DNA of 64,000 bases from VFZS01 sp964353255 (lineage in GTDB: Bacteria; Acidobacteriota; Terriglobia; Bryobacterales; Bryobacteraceae), in the NCBI GenBank assembly GCA_964353255.1, contig CAYGVJ010000001.1, forward strand, positions 34,350 to 98,349. The letters are read 5' to 3'. Below, piece after piece: positions 49,970 through 59,500 of this stretch. Numbering within the stretch: the first letter of the stretch is position 1; each line of letters begins with the position of its first letter. The translations under genes and the position numbers were made by a program. The notes beneath the pieces are model-generated. The model was given only the letters and a program-made list of their open reading frames with translations, was not told the origin of the DNA and did not search any database.

Positions 49970-50959
49970 TCAGTACGCCCAGCGCCACAGGCTTGCGCCG
50001 ACCGTGTAGCCGGCCCCCACGGTGGCGAACAGGACCAAGTCGCCCTTCTTGAGCTTGCCGCCCGCGATGGCATCCTCCGTGGCTAGCGGAATCGTCGCGT
50101 TGGTCGTGTTGCCGTAGCGGTCGATGTTGATGATGACCTTCTCGGGACTCAGCCCCAGCCGGTCGGCGGTGGCGGTGATGATCCGCCGGTTGGCCTGGTG
50201 GGGTATCAGCACGGCCACGTCGTTGGCCGTCAGGTTGTTCCTGGCCAGCAGGTCGCGGCACACCTCGTACATGCGGCGCACGGCGTACTTGAAGACCTGC
50301 TGCCCGTCCTGGTAGATGTAGTGCAGCTTTTGCTGCACCGTCTCGATCGAGGCCGGCAAGCGGCTGCCGCCGGCCGGCATCTTCAGCGCATCCGCCCCGG
50401 AGCCGTCCATGTCATTGAGGAAGTCCAACATGCCCAGCGACGGGTCCTCGCTGGCCTCCACCAACATGGCCCCGGCGCCGTCGCCGAACAGGATGCAGGT
50501 GGACCGGTCGGTGTAATCCACGATGCGCGACAGGGTGTCGGCGCCGATCACCATCACCCGCCGGTGGGTGCCCGCAGCCACCAGGTGCGCGGCGGTTGTC
50601 AGGCCATACAGGAAGCTGGAACAGGCCGCGAGCAGGTCGAAGCCCCAGGTTCCCTTGGCGCCCAGCCGGTGCTGGACCAGGCAGGCGGTTGAAGGGAAGA
50701 GCATGTCGGGGGTGACTGTGCACACCAAGATGGCGTCCAGCTCGGAGGCCGAAACCCCGCGCTGGCGCAGCGCCGCCCGCGCTGCCTCCACCGCCATGTC
50801 CGAGGTAGCCACCTCGGGGTCGGCGATGTGCCGCTCCAGGATCCCGGTGCGCTCGACGATCCACTGGTGGCTGGTCTCGAGCATCTTCTCCAGATCCGCA
50901 TTGGTGAGCAGGCGCGGGGGCGTGTAGCAGCCCAGAGCGCTGATGATCGGTTTTGGCAC
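49970..50959 (-). CDS. fabH: 3-oxoacyl-ACP synthase III
   Basis: A 329-residue thiolase-fold enzyme that starts fatty-acid chains by condensing acetyl-CoA with malonyl-ACP. The Cys-His-Asn triad is C113 (LLAACSSFL), H254 (LIPHQANRR) and N284 (RYGNTTNAT). The early TSHQWIVERTGI motif and GDGAGAMLVE are typical. GTG start with a GGAGGATTC Shine-Dalgarno. Convergent with the aminotransferase gene, 13 bp apart. It could be the housekeeping FabH or a pathway-specific paralogue; there are no other fab genes in the window. Confidence 0.92.
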   Translation of the reverse strand: MPKPIISALGCYTPPRLLTNADLEKMLETSHQWIVERTGILERHIADPEVATSDMAVEAARAALRQRGVSASELDAILVCTVTPDMLFPSTACLVQHRLGAKGTWGFDLLAACSSFLYGLTTAAHLVAAGTHRRVMVIGADTLSRIVDYTDRSTCILFGDGAGAMLVEASEDPSLGMLDFLNDMDGSGADALKMPAGGSRLPASIETVQQKLHYIYQDGQQVFKYAVRRMYEVCRDLLARNNLTANDVAVLIPHQANRRIITATADRLGLSPEKVIINIDRYGNTTNATIPLATEDAIAGGKLKKGDLVLFATVGAGYTVGASLWRWAY

Positions 50960-51024
50960 GAATCCTCCGCTGCCCGGACGAACTCGTCAGCAGGCCTAAC
51001 TGCCTATGTTAAAGTCCTAGGAGC

Positions 51025-51732
51025 ATGGAAGTCGAGCGCGCCCCGACGGTCGAGGCCTTCCGCCAGGTCTGCGCGCGCGTTTTCAGCCGCCTCCGGCCCC
51101 GCACGGCTGTGCCGGTGATCGAGGTGGAGTTCTGCCGCTTTGCCAACCCGGACAGCTTTGCCCGCCTGAGCGACGGACGCCTCCTCTTGCGGATCGGCGA
51201 CTTGCTGGAAGGCGCTCCGCCGCCGGTGCTCGAGGCCCTGTGTCACATTCTGCTGGGCAAGCTGTTCCGGAAGCCTGTCGCGGGCCTCTTTGCCCGCCGC
51301 TACCGCGCTTACCTGAATCGGCGGGAAGTGCGCCGCAGCATTGACCTGCTCCGCCAGATGCGAGGACGCAAGTTCCTTTCCTCGCCGCGCGGCGCGGTCT
51401 ACGATCTGGAGGAGGTCTTCGAGGAGCTCAACCGGCGGCACTTCGACGGCTTGCTGGCCCGGCCCCGGCTGGGCTGGAGCCGCCGCTCATCGCGCACCAC
51501 CCTGGGGCACTATGATTCTTCGCACAACGCCATCATCATCAGCCGCCTGCTGGATCGCGCCTCCGTGCCGCGGCTGGCGCTGGACTACGTTGTGTACCAT
51601 GAAATGCTGCACCTGCGGTTCCCCGCCAGGCAGCGCGGCGCCTGGCGGCGCATTCACACTCCCGAACTGCGCCGGGCCGAACGGGCCTTTCCCAGGCTGA
51701 AGGAAGCGAAGGAACTGCTGAAGAGGCTGTAA
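51025..51732 (+). CDS. SprT/M48-like zinc metalloprotease
   Basis: A 235-residue protein with a zinc-binding YHEMLHLR (HExxH, about 191-195) and a preceding duplicate-like segment where LCHILLGKLF (about 72) resembles a degenerate HExxH helix. The C-terminal part (SSRTTLGHYDSSHNAIIIS, then YVVYHEMLHLRFP) matches SprT-like domains that remove DNA-protein crosslinks or act as YgjP-type peptidases. No signal, so cytosolic. Preceded by AGGAGC close to the ATG and a TATGTT box. Confidence 0.75.
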   Translation: MEVERAPTVEAFRQVCARVFSRLRPRTAVPVIEVEFCRFANPDSFARLSDGRLLLRIGDLLEGAPPPVLEALCHILLGKLFRKPVAGLFARRYRAYLNRREVRRSIDLLRQMRGRKFLSSPRGAVYDLEEVFEELNRRHFDGLLARPRLGWSRRSSRTTLGHYDSSHNAIIISRLLDRASVPRLALDYVVYHEMLHLRFPARQRGAWRRIHTPELRRAERAFPRLKEAKELLKRL

Positions 51733-51807
51733 GGGCGATCTCGGGGGCAAGGAAACACACCCCACCCGCGCGATTGGCGGCTGAATCCGAACCGGCTGTG
51801 TCTTACC

Positions 51808-52341
51808 CTACGCCGGCGTCCCCTCCGTGGCGACCGCAAGCTGCTGGAACTGATCTCGCATACCCGCCAGAGCTCTGACCAAGCCGCTGACATCGACCGT
51901 CCCGATCCCCAGAGCCTGAAGAGCCAGCCGGAAGTGGACCGCGAGCAGGGCGTACCTGAAAATCAGCCTCTGCTTCAGCAGCGCCGAAGCCAGGTCCGGC
52001 TGGTCCTGAGGCGAGTGCAGCAACAGGAACTTGGCAGCCGTGTGCAGGCGGCCGAAGTCCCGACTCAGACAGCGCAGGTAGCAGCGGAAAATCCGTCGCC
52101 GTTCCGCCTTCAGCTTTTTCAACATGTGGGGTGCATCTCCTGGCTGGGCAGCCAGGAAAGCGTAGTCCGCATCGGAGAACAGCCGCTCCATCGGACGGTA
52201 TTTGTTGATCGAGAATCGGTTGCACCACTCCAGACTGGGCTGAGCGTCCCCGTTCGGCGAAATCAGTCTTCGGAACAGATAGACGAACACCAGAGCAATT
52301 ACGCCTATCAGAACGCTCGCCCCGGCAAGAAGATAGTTCAT
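51808..52341 (-). CDS. Hypothetical membrane-anchored protein
   Basis: A 177-residue protein with one N-terminal transmembrane helix (ASVLIGVIALVFVYLFRRL) and a helical cytosolic domain (LKKLKAERRRIFRCYLRCLSR, then ALLKQRLIFRYALLAVHFRLAL). No family is recognised. GGGAGG lies 7 bp upstream of the ATG. The 106 bp between it and the next upstream gene hold no obvious element. Confidence 0.65.
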   Translation of the reverse strand: MNYLLAGASVLIGVIALVFVYLFRRLISPNGDAQPSLEWCNRFSINKYRPMERLFSDADYAFLAAQPGDAPHMLKKLKAERRRIFRCYLRCLSRDFGRLHTAAKFLLLHSPQDQPDLASALLKQRLIFRYALLAVHFRLALQALGIGTVDVSGLVRALAGMRDQFQQLAVATEGTPA

Positions 52342-52447
52342 CAGTCAACCTCCCAACACCCACGTGGGTCCGAATTGCCGAGATGATCTTGGCCCCACGT
52401 AATCATTGACGTGCAGACAGTCACTTCCCACACTACTCCCGGCATCC

Positions 52448-53251
52448 TCATTCCAGCCGGCGCGCGGTTCGCAGCAGCGTTGAGTTGATGGCGGACAACT
52501 GATCCATCAGCCGCTGCTGCTGCTCCGGACGCCAGATGTGCCGCAAAACGACGGTTCGGCCCTCGCCCGCCGGGCTGAGGGCCACTATCCATGCGACCAG
52601 GCAGGCCAAACTGGCAGCCAACAGCCCCAGATTTATGTCGGCGGTCACTTGGTGGCCCGTTATGTTCCGCACCAGCAAACCCGCCGTCGTGCTCAGGAAG
52701 TACAGCGACCACACCATGCTGTGCACTATTACATTTCGGCTCAACGGCACCGGATATGAGACCAGGAAACCCGTAATCAGCAACAGGAAGATCACCAGGC
52801 TGAAGATGACGCCCCGCCCGATGACGGTGAAGTACAAGATGACTGGGTATTTCTCGCCGGGATTGCTCAAGTCAGCTTGCAGGGAGAGCCCGGAGATGAG
52901 AATCGAGGCGAACAGCCCCGCAACGAGCACCCAGCGGCCCAAACTGGCGATCCCCGGGTAGTTGCGTAGAACCAGGGAGTAAAGCTCCAGCACCACCAGG
53001 ATGTAGGCCAGCCAGAAGACGGGTTCGCTAAGGAAGTATGCCCAGGCGTAGGCGTTGGTGCCGTATTTGAAAGCGTGCAGGGCCGCCCCGCGAGCGACAC
53101 TATACGCTAAGTAGCTGGAAAAGAACGGGTAAGTTCGCATCAGCCCTGCGCGCCACAGCTTCAACAGCAGCAGGGCGTAGCCAGCCACACCGATATCCCA
53201 TAGGAGCCGCTCGGGCGCGGCTAGCGACGAAGCGAATGCCAGGGGCAGCAT
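52448..53251 (-). CDS. Polytopic membrane protein (unknown)
   Basis: A 267-residue protein with about seven transmembrane helices (for example GRWVLVAGLFASILISGLSL, FSLVIFLLLITGFLV, LNLGLLAASLACLVAWIVAL). No motif suggests a substrate. The same topology recurs in Acidobacteria next to single-helix proteins like the downstream gene; the two probably form one operon. A TAGAAT box lies 9 nt before the ATG, with GAGGGCGA between. Confidence 0.65.
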   Translation of the reverse strand: MLPLAFASSLAAPERLLWDIGVAGYALLLLKLWRAGLMRTYPFFSSYLAYSVARGAALHAFKYGTNAYAWAYFLSEPVFWLAYILVVLELYSLVLRNYPGIASLGRWVLVAGLFASILISGLSLQADLSNPGEKYPVILYFTVIGRGVIFSLVIFLLLITGFLVSYPVPLSRNVIVHSMVWSLYFLSTTAGLLVRNITGHQVTADINLGLLAASLACLVAWIVALSPAGEGRTVVLRHIWRPEQQQRLMDQLSAINSTLLRTARRLE

Positions 53252-53326
53252 TCGCCCTCGATTCTACCACGAAAACAGCGCCCAGGCTCTAGCTTTTAAA
53301 GCCTAAATCCGTGTGATTCTGCCGGG

Positions 53327-53437
53327 CTACCGCACTTCCGGGCAAGGGAAGCAATTCGGGAGCGGATCCCAGGTAACCGGGAAGCTGGCTACAGCAAAGG
53401 TCAACAGCAAAGCGGCGAACAAAACGCGAAACAACAT
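53327..53437 (-). CDS. Secreted microprotein, 36 residues
   Basis: GGAGGACTAAAA precedes an ATG at 53437 that opens MLFRVLFAALLLTFAVAS followed by FPVTWDPLPNCFPCPEVR and stop. A textbook Shine-Dalgarno, a hydrophobic signal-like first half and a Cys-Phe-Pro-Cys motif make it a likely genuine small secreted or membrane peptide. It is too short for most gene finders. No family is recognised. Confidence 0.55.
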   Translation of the reverse strand: MLFRVLFAALLLTFAVASFPVTWDPLPNCFPCPEVR

Positions 53438-53519
53438 TTTTAGTCCTCCTCAGGAAATCTGCCTAGTACAAGGATAGAGTAGAGGACGCGCCCCTACGTT
53501 CACCTGACCGCCCTGGATA

Positions 53520-53537
53520 TTTTCCGAATTCAGAACA
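53520..53537. promoter_or_regulatory. Imperfect copy of the regulator palindrome
   Basis: TTTTCCGAATTCAGAACA shares the right half and centre of the palindrome at 54944-54963. It lies between the divergent starts of the microprotein (53437) and the 154-residue gene (53609). Confidence 0.4.
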
Positions 53538-53608
53538 AGATCCGCTCAGCGCCCCGGCGCGCCTGGATCCCAGATCGTGTAGAATGGGGGGACACCTTGG
53601 AGACTGCT

Positions 53609-54073
53609 ATGGCGGCTAATCCATGCGGCCCAAGGCGCGCTCTGGACAGAGGCGCTGCGGCTGACCTCTGGCGCCACACGATGGGCCAGATTCCTAGCGT
53701 GTTTGGGCGCTTGGTCTATCTGTGCTCTCTGCGCGACACCAACACTGGTGCTTACCAGCACTTTGGGCTCGCCCAGATCTTCGGCGAGCAGGCCGCCGAC
53801 GAGGCCTTGCGCAGCAGCCACGGCCAGGTGTTCGAGGAGTGGTTGAGCTTCACTCTCGAGCAGCAGAAGGCGGACGTGGACTTGTACCTGGCGGGCTTAG
53901 GGGTTGATCGGCCCAGGATCGTGGAAACCTGGATACGGCTGACGCCCTACCGGAATCTGATCCCCTCGACGGCCCGGGAGGTGGAATCGCGCCTCTATCT
54001 GACGGATATGGAAGTCATCCTGGAACTGCTCAAGAACGAGTACGGCGTCGCTTGCCCTGATCCAGACGCATAG
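53609..54073 (+). CDS. Conserved hypothetical protein
   Basis: From the ATG at 53609 (TTGGAG seven bases before it) the product has 154 residues, cytosolic, mixed helical. Features: HTMGQIPSVFGRLVYLCSLRD, TGAYQHFGLAQIFGEQAADEALRSSH in part, and a C-terminal EVESRLYLTDMEVILELLKNEYG. The pattern recurs in Acidobacteria; function unknown. A TAGAAT box lies at 53580-53585. It may be controlled by the adjacent XRE/S24-like regulator, because an operator-like palindrome lies upstream. It converges on that regulator gene with a 44-bp tail overlap. Confidence 0.6.
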   Translation: MAANPCGPRRALDRGAAADLWRHTMGQIPSVFGRLVYLCSLRDTNTGAYQHFGLAQIFGEQAADEALRSSHGQVFEEWLSFTLEQQKADVDLYLAGLGVDRPRIVETWIRLTPYRNLIPSTAREVESRLYLTDMEVILELLKNEYGVACPDPDA

Positions 54074-54872
54074 CCAGGCCAGTCACTTGTCCGATCACGT
54101 CGATTTCCTCCGGGTAGGCATAGATCTCGGGGTTGCACAGGGAGGCGGGGTGGGGTTGCAGGATCAGGCGGTTCTCGGTGAGATTGCACCAGCAGCAGGC
54201 GTAGCCCTTGCGGTGCTCGAAGAAGTAGATGGGGCGCTCGAACTCGTGGGCCCAGCCGCTGGTGACCAGTTTCCGCCGGGTTTCGTCGATCAGCACGAAG
54301 CATCCGGGCTGAAGCAGGGGGTACATCGACCAGTCCTCGGTGCCGATGAAGCCGTAGCGATGGCCCTTAAGATCCAATCCGTTCAGGAGCATCAGGGGCA
54401 ACCGGCCCCACTTCTGGATCATGCGGCTCAGGTAGGTGGTGCGCCGCATGTCGAAGCCCGGGTCAAGCGACAGCGGCACCAGGACTTCGCCATGATCTTC
54501 GGGCAGGAAGCCGACCGGGTGGGTCCTCTCGACGCTGACGCTCAGCGCGTCGGCCGGCAGGGAAGCTACGTCAACTCCATACCATTCAAGGACTTCGTGG
54601 AGGTCCAGCCGGTAGATGGCGCACAGAGAGTGGAGCCGGTAGATGGTCGGCACCGTGCCCTTGTTCTCGATGTCAGCCAGGCGGCTCAGGGCGATGATAA
54701 ACTCGTCGTTGCCATGCCGCTCGGCGATGCGCAGGCTGGCTTCCTCGACGTCCCGGTAGCGGAGGTTCAGGCGCTCCCGGGTGCGTTTAAGTCGCTGCCC
54801 AGCCTCTTCCGTCCTGCCCGGATGAGCAGCCGGCGACAATTGACCGCTGAGAGCGTCAGTGGTGCGCGTCAT
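54030..54872 (-). CDS. XRE-type regulator with S24 (LexA/CI)-like C-terminal domain
   Basis: A 280-residue protein. N-terminal helix-turn-helix: RLKRTRERLNLRYRDVEEAS and ALSRLADIENKGTVPTIYRL (about 26-85). C-terminal S24-like fold: GTEDWSMYPLLQPGCFVLID (about 175-194) contains the Ser that in LexA is the nucleophile. The position of the LexA catalytic Lys reads CCWCNL (about 232), with no Lys, and no Ala-Gly cleavage site is visible, so self-cleavage is unlikely. The cysteine cluster suggests metal or redox sensing (inference). A 20-bp palindrome lies upstream. Confidence 0.75.
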   Translation of the reverse strand: MTRTTDALSGQLSPAAHPGRTEEAGQRLKRTRERLNLRYRDVEEASLRIAERHGNDEFIIALSRLADIENKGTVPTIYRLHSLCAIYRLDLHEVLEWYGVDVASLPADALSVSVERTHPVGFLPEDHGEVLVPLSLDPGFDMRRTTYLSRMIQKWGRLPLMLLNGLDLKGHRYGFIGTEDWSMYPLLQPGCFVLIDETRRKLVTSGWAHEFERPIYFFEHRKGYACCWCNLTENRLILQPHPASLCNPEIYAYPEEIDVIGQVTGLAMRLDQGKRRRTRS

Positions 54873-54898
54873 GGCGGAGAAATCTCGCTATGGCTTGA

Positions 54899-54927
54899 AT
54901 TATAGCGACGGCGGCGGGCCAGAGCAA
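54899..54927 (-). promoter_or_regulatory. Promoter of the XRE/S24-like regulator
   Basis: TTGCTC at 54922-54927, a 17-bp spacer, TATAAT at 54899-54904, minus strand. The leader is about 20 nt. Confidence 0.6.
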
Positions 54928-54943
54928 GCCTTCGGTGCCGGGC

Positions 54944-54963
54944 CTGTTCTGAATTCAGAACAG
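54944..54963. promoter_or_regulatory. Perfect 20-bp palindrome, probable operator
   Basis: CTGTTCTGAATTCAGAACAG is identical to its reverse complement. It lies 16 bp upstream of the regulator -35 and 26 bp upstream of the ubiX start. Very likely the binding site of the XRE/S24-like protein encoded alongside. Confidence 0.65.
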
Positions 54964-54989
54964 AATCGTCCGGCGATAGGGAGGTCATT

Positions 54990-55550
54990 TTGAGAATCGT
55001 AGTGGGCATCACCGGGGCCAGCGGGTCGATTTACGGGGTTCGCCTGCTGGAGCGGCTCCGCCAGTACCCCGCGGTGGAGGTGCATCTGGTGGTCAGCCGG
55101 GTTGGCCAGCAAGTCCTGGAGCGGGAGACCGGCAAGCGGCTCGAGGATCTCAACGAGCTGGCTGATTGCCGCTATGATGTTGAAAACCTTGAGGCTCCGC
55201 TGGCCAGCGGCTCCTTCCTCACGCATGGCATGGTAGTGGCTCCGTGTTCGGTCCGTACCATGTCGGCCATCGCCTCGGGTGTGGTCTCCAGCTTGCTCCT
55301 CCGCGCCGCTGACGTCACCTTGAAAGAGCGCCGAAGGCTGATCCTCATGGTCAGGGAAACCCCCCTCCATCTCGGGCACCTCAGAACCATGACGGCTCTG
55401 ACGGAAATGGGCGCCATCATAGCGCCCCCGGCGCCGGCCTTCTATCTCAGGCCCAACAGCATCGCTGAGCTGGTGGACCACACCCTGGACCGTATCCTGG
55501 ACCTGATGGGCCTGCCGCCCGCGGAAGCCCGGCGTTGGACCGGAAGCTGA
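54990..55550 (+). CDS. ubiX: Flavin prenyltransferase
   Basis: A 186-residue enzyme that makes prenylated FMN, the cofactor of UbiD decarboxylases. The FMN site GITGASGSIYGVRLLERL opens the protein; VSRVGQQVLERETG and RETPLHLGHLRTM are the following conserved strands, and the end reads YLRPNSIAELVDHTLDRILD. Start TTG at 54990 with GGGAGG six bases upstream. The operator palindrome 26 bp ahead suggests control by the divergent regulator. It is followed by pheA after 44 bp. No ubiD is in the window. Confidence 0.93.
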   Translation: MRIVVGITGASGSIYGVRLLERLRQYPAVEVHLVVSRVGQQVLERETGKRLEDLNELADCRYDVENLEAPLASGSFLTHGMVVAPCSVRTMSAIASGVVSSLLLRAADVTLKERRRLILMVRETPLHLGHLRTMTALTEMGAIIAPPAPAFYLRPNSIAELVDHTLDRILDLMGLPPAEARRWTGS

Positions 55551-55594
55551 ACTCAAGCCGCTGGGTTCTCAGGTTCGGTTACAATCCAAGGAAC

Positions 55595-56449
55595 ATGCCG
55601 AAGCACACCGAACTGGTCGCCTTCCAGGGCGAGAAGGGCGCTTTCAGCCAGGAGGCTGTGACCCGGCTGCTGGGAAGCCGTGTCGAAGCGGTTCCTTGCC
55701 AGCGCTTCGAAGAGGTTTTCGTGGCCCTGAAAAACCAAGTCGTGGGCGCCGCGGTCATTCCCATCGAGAACACTCTGGCCGGGTCGGTGCACGAAAACTA
55801 CGACCACCTGCTGAACTTCAACCTGGAGATCGTTGGAGAGACCAATGTTCGCATCAGCCACAGTTTGATTGCCCTGCCGGGCGTCTCTTTCCGCGACCTT
55901 CGCCGCGTCTACTCCCACCCAGTGGCTCTAAGCCAGTGCCTGGACTTCTTTTCCGAGAACCCTCACCTGGAGAGGGTCCCTTTCTACGACACGGCGGGCA
56001 GCGTGAAAATGATTGTCGAGCAGGGGCTCACCGACGCGGCCGCAATCGCCTCGGCGTTGGCCGCCGAGATCTACGGGGCGCGCATCCTCAGGCGCGGGCT
56101 CGAGGATGACCGGAGGAACTTCACTCGGTTCTTCCTCTTACGCCGCCCGAAGGATGCCAAGCGCTCGCGTAAGACTTCGCAGTCAGCCCAGCAGTGGAAG
56201 ACCAGCCTGGTCTTCTCGACCCGCAACGTCCCCGGGGCTTTGTTCCGAGCCCTGAGCGCGTTCGCCCTCCGGGACGTCAACCTGGCCAAGATCGAGTCCC
56301 GCCCCCTGCGGGGTAAACCCTGGGAGTACTTGTTCTACCTGGATCTGCTGGGCCGGGCCGACGAGCCGAGAGTGAAGAATGCGCTGGCGCACTTGGGCGA
56401 GCTGGCCGATTTCCTGCGCGTGCTGGGTTCCTACCCGCGGGGGCACTGA
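55595..56449 (+). CDS. pheA: Prephenate dehydratase (P-protein, monofunctional)
   Basis: Converts prephenate to phenylpyruvate in phenylalanine synthesis. From the ATG at 55595 (AAGGA upstream) the product is 284 residues: the dehydratase domain begins VAFQGEKGAFSQEAV and contains HPVALSQCLDFF and the active-site NFTRFFLL (about 180), then an ACT domain from about residue 205 with SLVFSTRNVPGALFRAL and the phenylalanine-binding ESRP. The ACT domain implies feedback inhibition. Downstream of ubiX on the same strand. Confidence 0.93.
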   Translation: MPKHTELVAFQGEKGAFSQEAVTRLLGSRVEAVPCQRFEEVFVALKNQVVGAAVIPIENTLAGSVHENYDHLLNFNLEIVGETNVRISHSLIALPGVSFRDLRRVYSHPVALSQCLDFFSENPHLERVPFYDTAGSVKMIVEQGLTDAAAIASALAAEIYGARILRRGLEDDRRNFTRFFLLRRPKDAKRSRKTSQSAQQWKTSLVFSTRNVPGALFRALSAFALRDVNLAKIESRPLRGKPWEYLFYLDLLGRADEPRVKNALAHLGELADFLRVLGSYPRGH

Positions 56450-56551
56450 AGCGCAGCTCCCGAGCCTGGCGCGCCGGGAGTCCTAGTGCTTGATCGGGTG
56501 AACCAACTCCCGGTTCGCTATTGATAGCACCACACCGTCCGCGGGTGGGTC

Positions 56552-59500
56552 TCAGAAGTTCAACTTCAAGGCGAGCTGCACCGAGCGCGGGGAATTCTGC
56601 TGCCCGGTGATGCGGCCGAAGTTGGCGTTGTTGATGTCCAGCGACGCCGGCCCGCTGAAGATCACCGCGTTGGCCACGTTGAAGGCCTCGGCGGAGAAAT
56701 CCAGCTTGAAGCGCTCGGTGATGCGGAACTGCCGCGTGAGGCCCACGTCCTGGTTCCAGAAACCGGGATTGTACAGCCCGTAGGAGCCGGCGCCGGGCGT
56801 GTTGCCGTAAGTGTAAGGAGCCGGGTTCATGAAGGCCTTGGCATCCAGGAAGGCGGGCCGGGCGCCCAGCAGATCGCCGCTGCCCCAGTCTCCGTTGATC
56901 CGCACAGAGCCGGTGAAGCTCGGGTTGTAGGAGGCGCGGCAGCCGCCCGCGTTGGGCAGGTTGCAGGAGGCCCCGATGATCCCATAGGGCAGACCCGAAC
57001 GGAGGCGCGTGATGCTGGACAGGCGCCAGCCGCTCGCCACCGCCCGCGCCACCAGGTTGGACGGATTGATGGCGCGGCCGGAACCGAACGGCAGCTCGTA
57101 AACCACCATGGCGTTGAAGACGTGACGCCGGTCGCTCTCGCCGTGCGTCTTCTCGGTCTTCCAGTAGTAGGCGGTCCGGCCCGCCCCCGCGTCGGACAGG
57201 GTCTTGCTCCAGGTGTGGTTGAGGTTCAAGGTGAGCCCGGAGGACATTCTCTTGCTCAGCGTGATCTGGAGCGAGTTGTAGTTGGAGCTGGCCAGGTTGA
57301 CGAAATCTGCGCCGATCGAGGAGTACTGCGGGTAGGGGCGCAGCATCTGAGCGAAAGTGCCCCGGAAGTTGGCGAAGGGCAGGCTGAGGCCGGGAATGAT
57401 CGCCTGCGCGGAAGCCAGGGTGGTGGCATTGAGCTGGGAGGTCAGCAGATTGCCCAGCGCCAGGTAGCGCGGCTGAATCTGGCTCGACCAGATGCCCAGG
57501 CCGCCGCCGCGCAGGAGCTTTCCGTTGCTGCCCGCATAACCGAGGGTCAGCGTGGCCGACGAGGTCAGCGCCCGCTGGAGGGAGAGGTTCCAGTTCTGAT
57601 AGCGAGGCGGCCGGGCGGCGTTCTCCGGGTTGTCGAAGCTGACGCTGCCGCCCGAAGGGTTTTGCGTCGTGTAACCGGTGTTGAGGGTGGCATCGAAGAA
57701 GGGTGGTTTCTGATAAGCCGGCACTCCGTCGTTCCAGTTGAACGCCGGGGTGAAGCTGTCCAGGGAGGTGAAGCCGGGGGCGGCCGTGTAGCCGAGCTTG
57801 CCGGTGCCCTCGCGCGCCCCGCCCCGTCCGCCGACGGCGCCGTGACGCGAGTACATCATCCCGTAGCCGGCGCGCACCACCGTCTTGTCGCCGAGCTTGT
57901 AAGCGAATCCGATGCGCGGTCCCCAGTTGTCGTAGTGAGTCTTGATTCGCGTCCGGCAGTTGCAGTAGAGCGGGGCTTGCCCGTTGCCGCCGAACTGGAG
58001 TGCGCCCGGAAAGTTACTAGCCGCGGGATTCGATATATCCGGATTGAACCACGACACCCGGTCCCGCACCTCGACGTACGGGTGCATGAGGTCGTAGCGG
58101 AGGCCGAGATTCAGAGTGAAGTTCCGCGTGACTCTCCAGTCGTCGCTGAACCACCAGGCGTAGTTGCGGAAGCGGGCGCCCGAGGTCACCACCGAATCTT
58201 CAGTCACGGTTGAGGAGTTCAGCGTGCCCAGCAGGTAGCTGGCGTAAGAATTCCCCGTGCCAGTGTCCAGCCTGCCCGAGGTGAATCCCGAGGTTTGCGC
58301 ATTGCTGAAGTTGGCGATGAACAGAGTCCCGTCCCAGCGCGCCCGGTAGTTGTCCTGGAGGCGCTGGAGCTGGAAACCCGCCTTCACCGAGTGACTGCCC
58401 CGAACCCACTGAAAGCTATCCTGGAGCGTGAAGTTGTTCAGCGCGTCGAGGAACGGACGGGCATCCGTGCCGCGCCAGCCCTGCGGCGCGTTCGGGCCGG
58501 CAAAGGAGACCTCGGGGAAGGATTGCGTCGCGTCACCCGGCGGCAGGCCCTTGATGCCGGCTTTCTCGACCCACTTGCCGTCAATGGTCGGGTTGGTGAT
58601 CGGGATCCACAACCGGGAGGCGCCGAAGCTGACCTGGTTCACCATCGTGGCGTTCATCACCCAGGTGTGCTTGATCTGGCCCACGGTGGGCACTTCGTCC
58701 ACCACGCGGGTCACGACGTACGGCAGCGGAAGGGGAACCGGGTTGCCCCGCACCGCGCTGCTCTGGTTGTGCGCGCCGCGTGAGAAGAACACCGCAAAGC
58801 GCTGAGCGTCGGTAGCGTTGAGGTCCACTTTGACGTTGACGTTGGCATTGTTGAACCCCACGCCCTGGTTGTTGTTGAGGAAATTGTTGGCGATCCCGGA
58901 GTGCGTGGGCGCCGGCATCGGCTCCTGGAAGAGCTTCGAGGCCGACGAGAGGCGGTTCGCCGGAATGATCTTGCCGGCGAACGGCTCGCGGGTGCAGTTC
59001 GTGCCGCCGGGACATACCGTGGTCCCCGGGTCGAAAATCGCGACCGGCAACTCGCTGAAATCGCCGGTGCGCATCTTCAGCGTGGGGATGGTCACAAAGC
59101 GGTAGTCTGTCGCCACGCGGTAGCGATAGGCGTCGTAGGAGCCGAAGAAGAAGATGCGGTTCCGCTTGAGGGGTCCGCCGATGGTGAAGCCGAACTGGTT
59201 CTGGTTCTGCTGCGAGCGCTTGGGCGAGAAGAAGGCACGGGCGTCCAGAACGGTGTTGCGGAAGTACTCGAACAGCGACCCGTGCAGGTCGTTGGCGCCG
59301 GACTTGAGCGTGTAATTCTCCGAGCCCTGCCCGTTGTACTCGACCGACTGGCCGCTGGTCTCCACCTGAAACTGATCCACGGCTTCCACCGAGACGCCGA
59401 ACTGGAGCGCGCGGCTCTCACCCTGCCGGACCGCGTCCGTGATGGGGAGGCCCTCCAGGTAGACATCCTTGGAGAAACTCTGGCCCCCGTTGACGAAGCC

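Noticed and set aside
56450..56551. Bidirectional terminator between pheA and the Oar receptor
   Set aside because: A CTCCCG...CGGGAG stem is present but there is no T-run on either side, so evidence is too thin.
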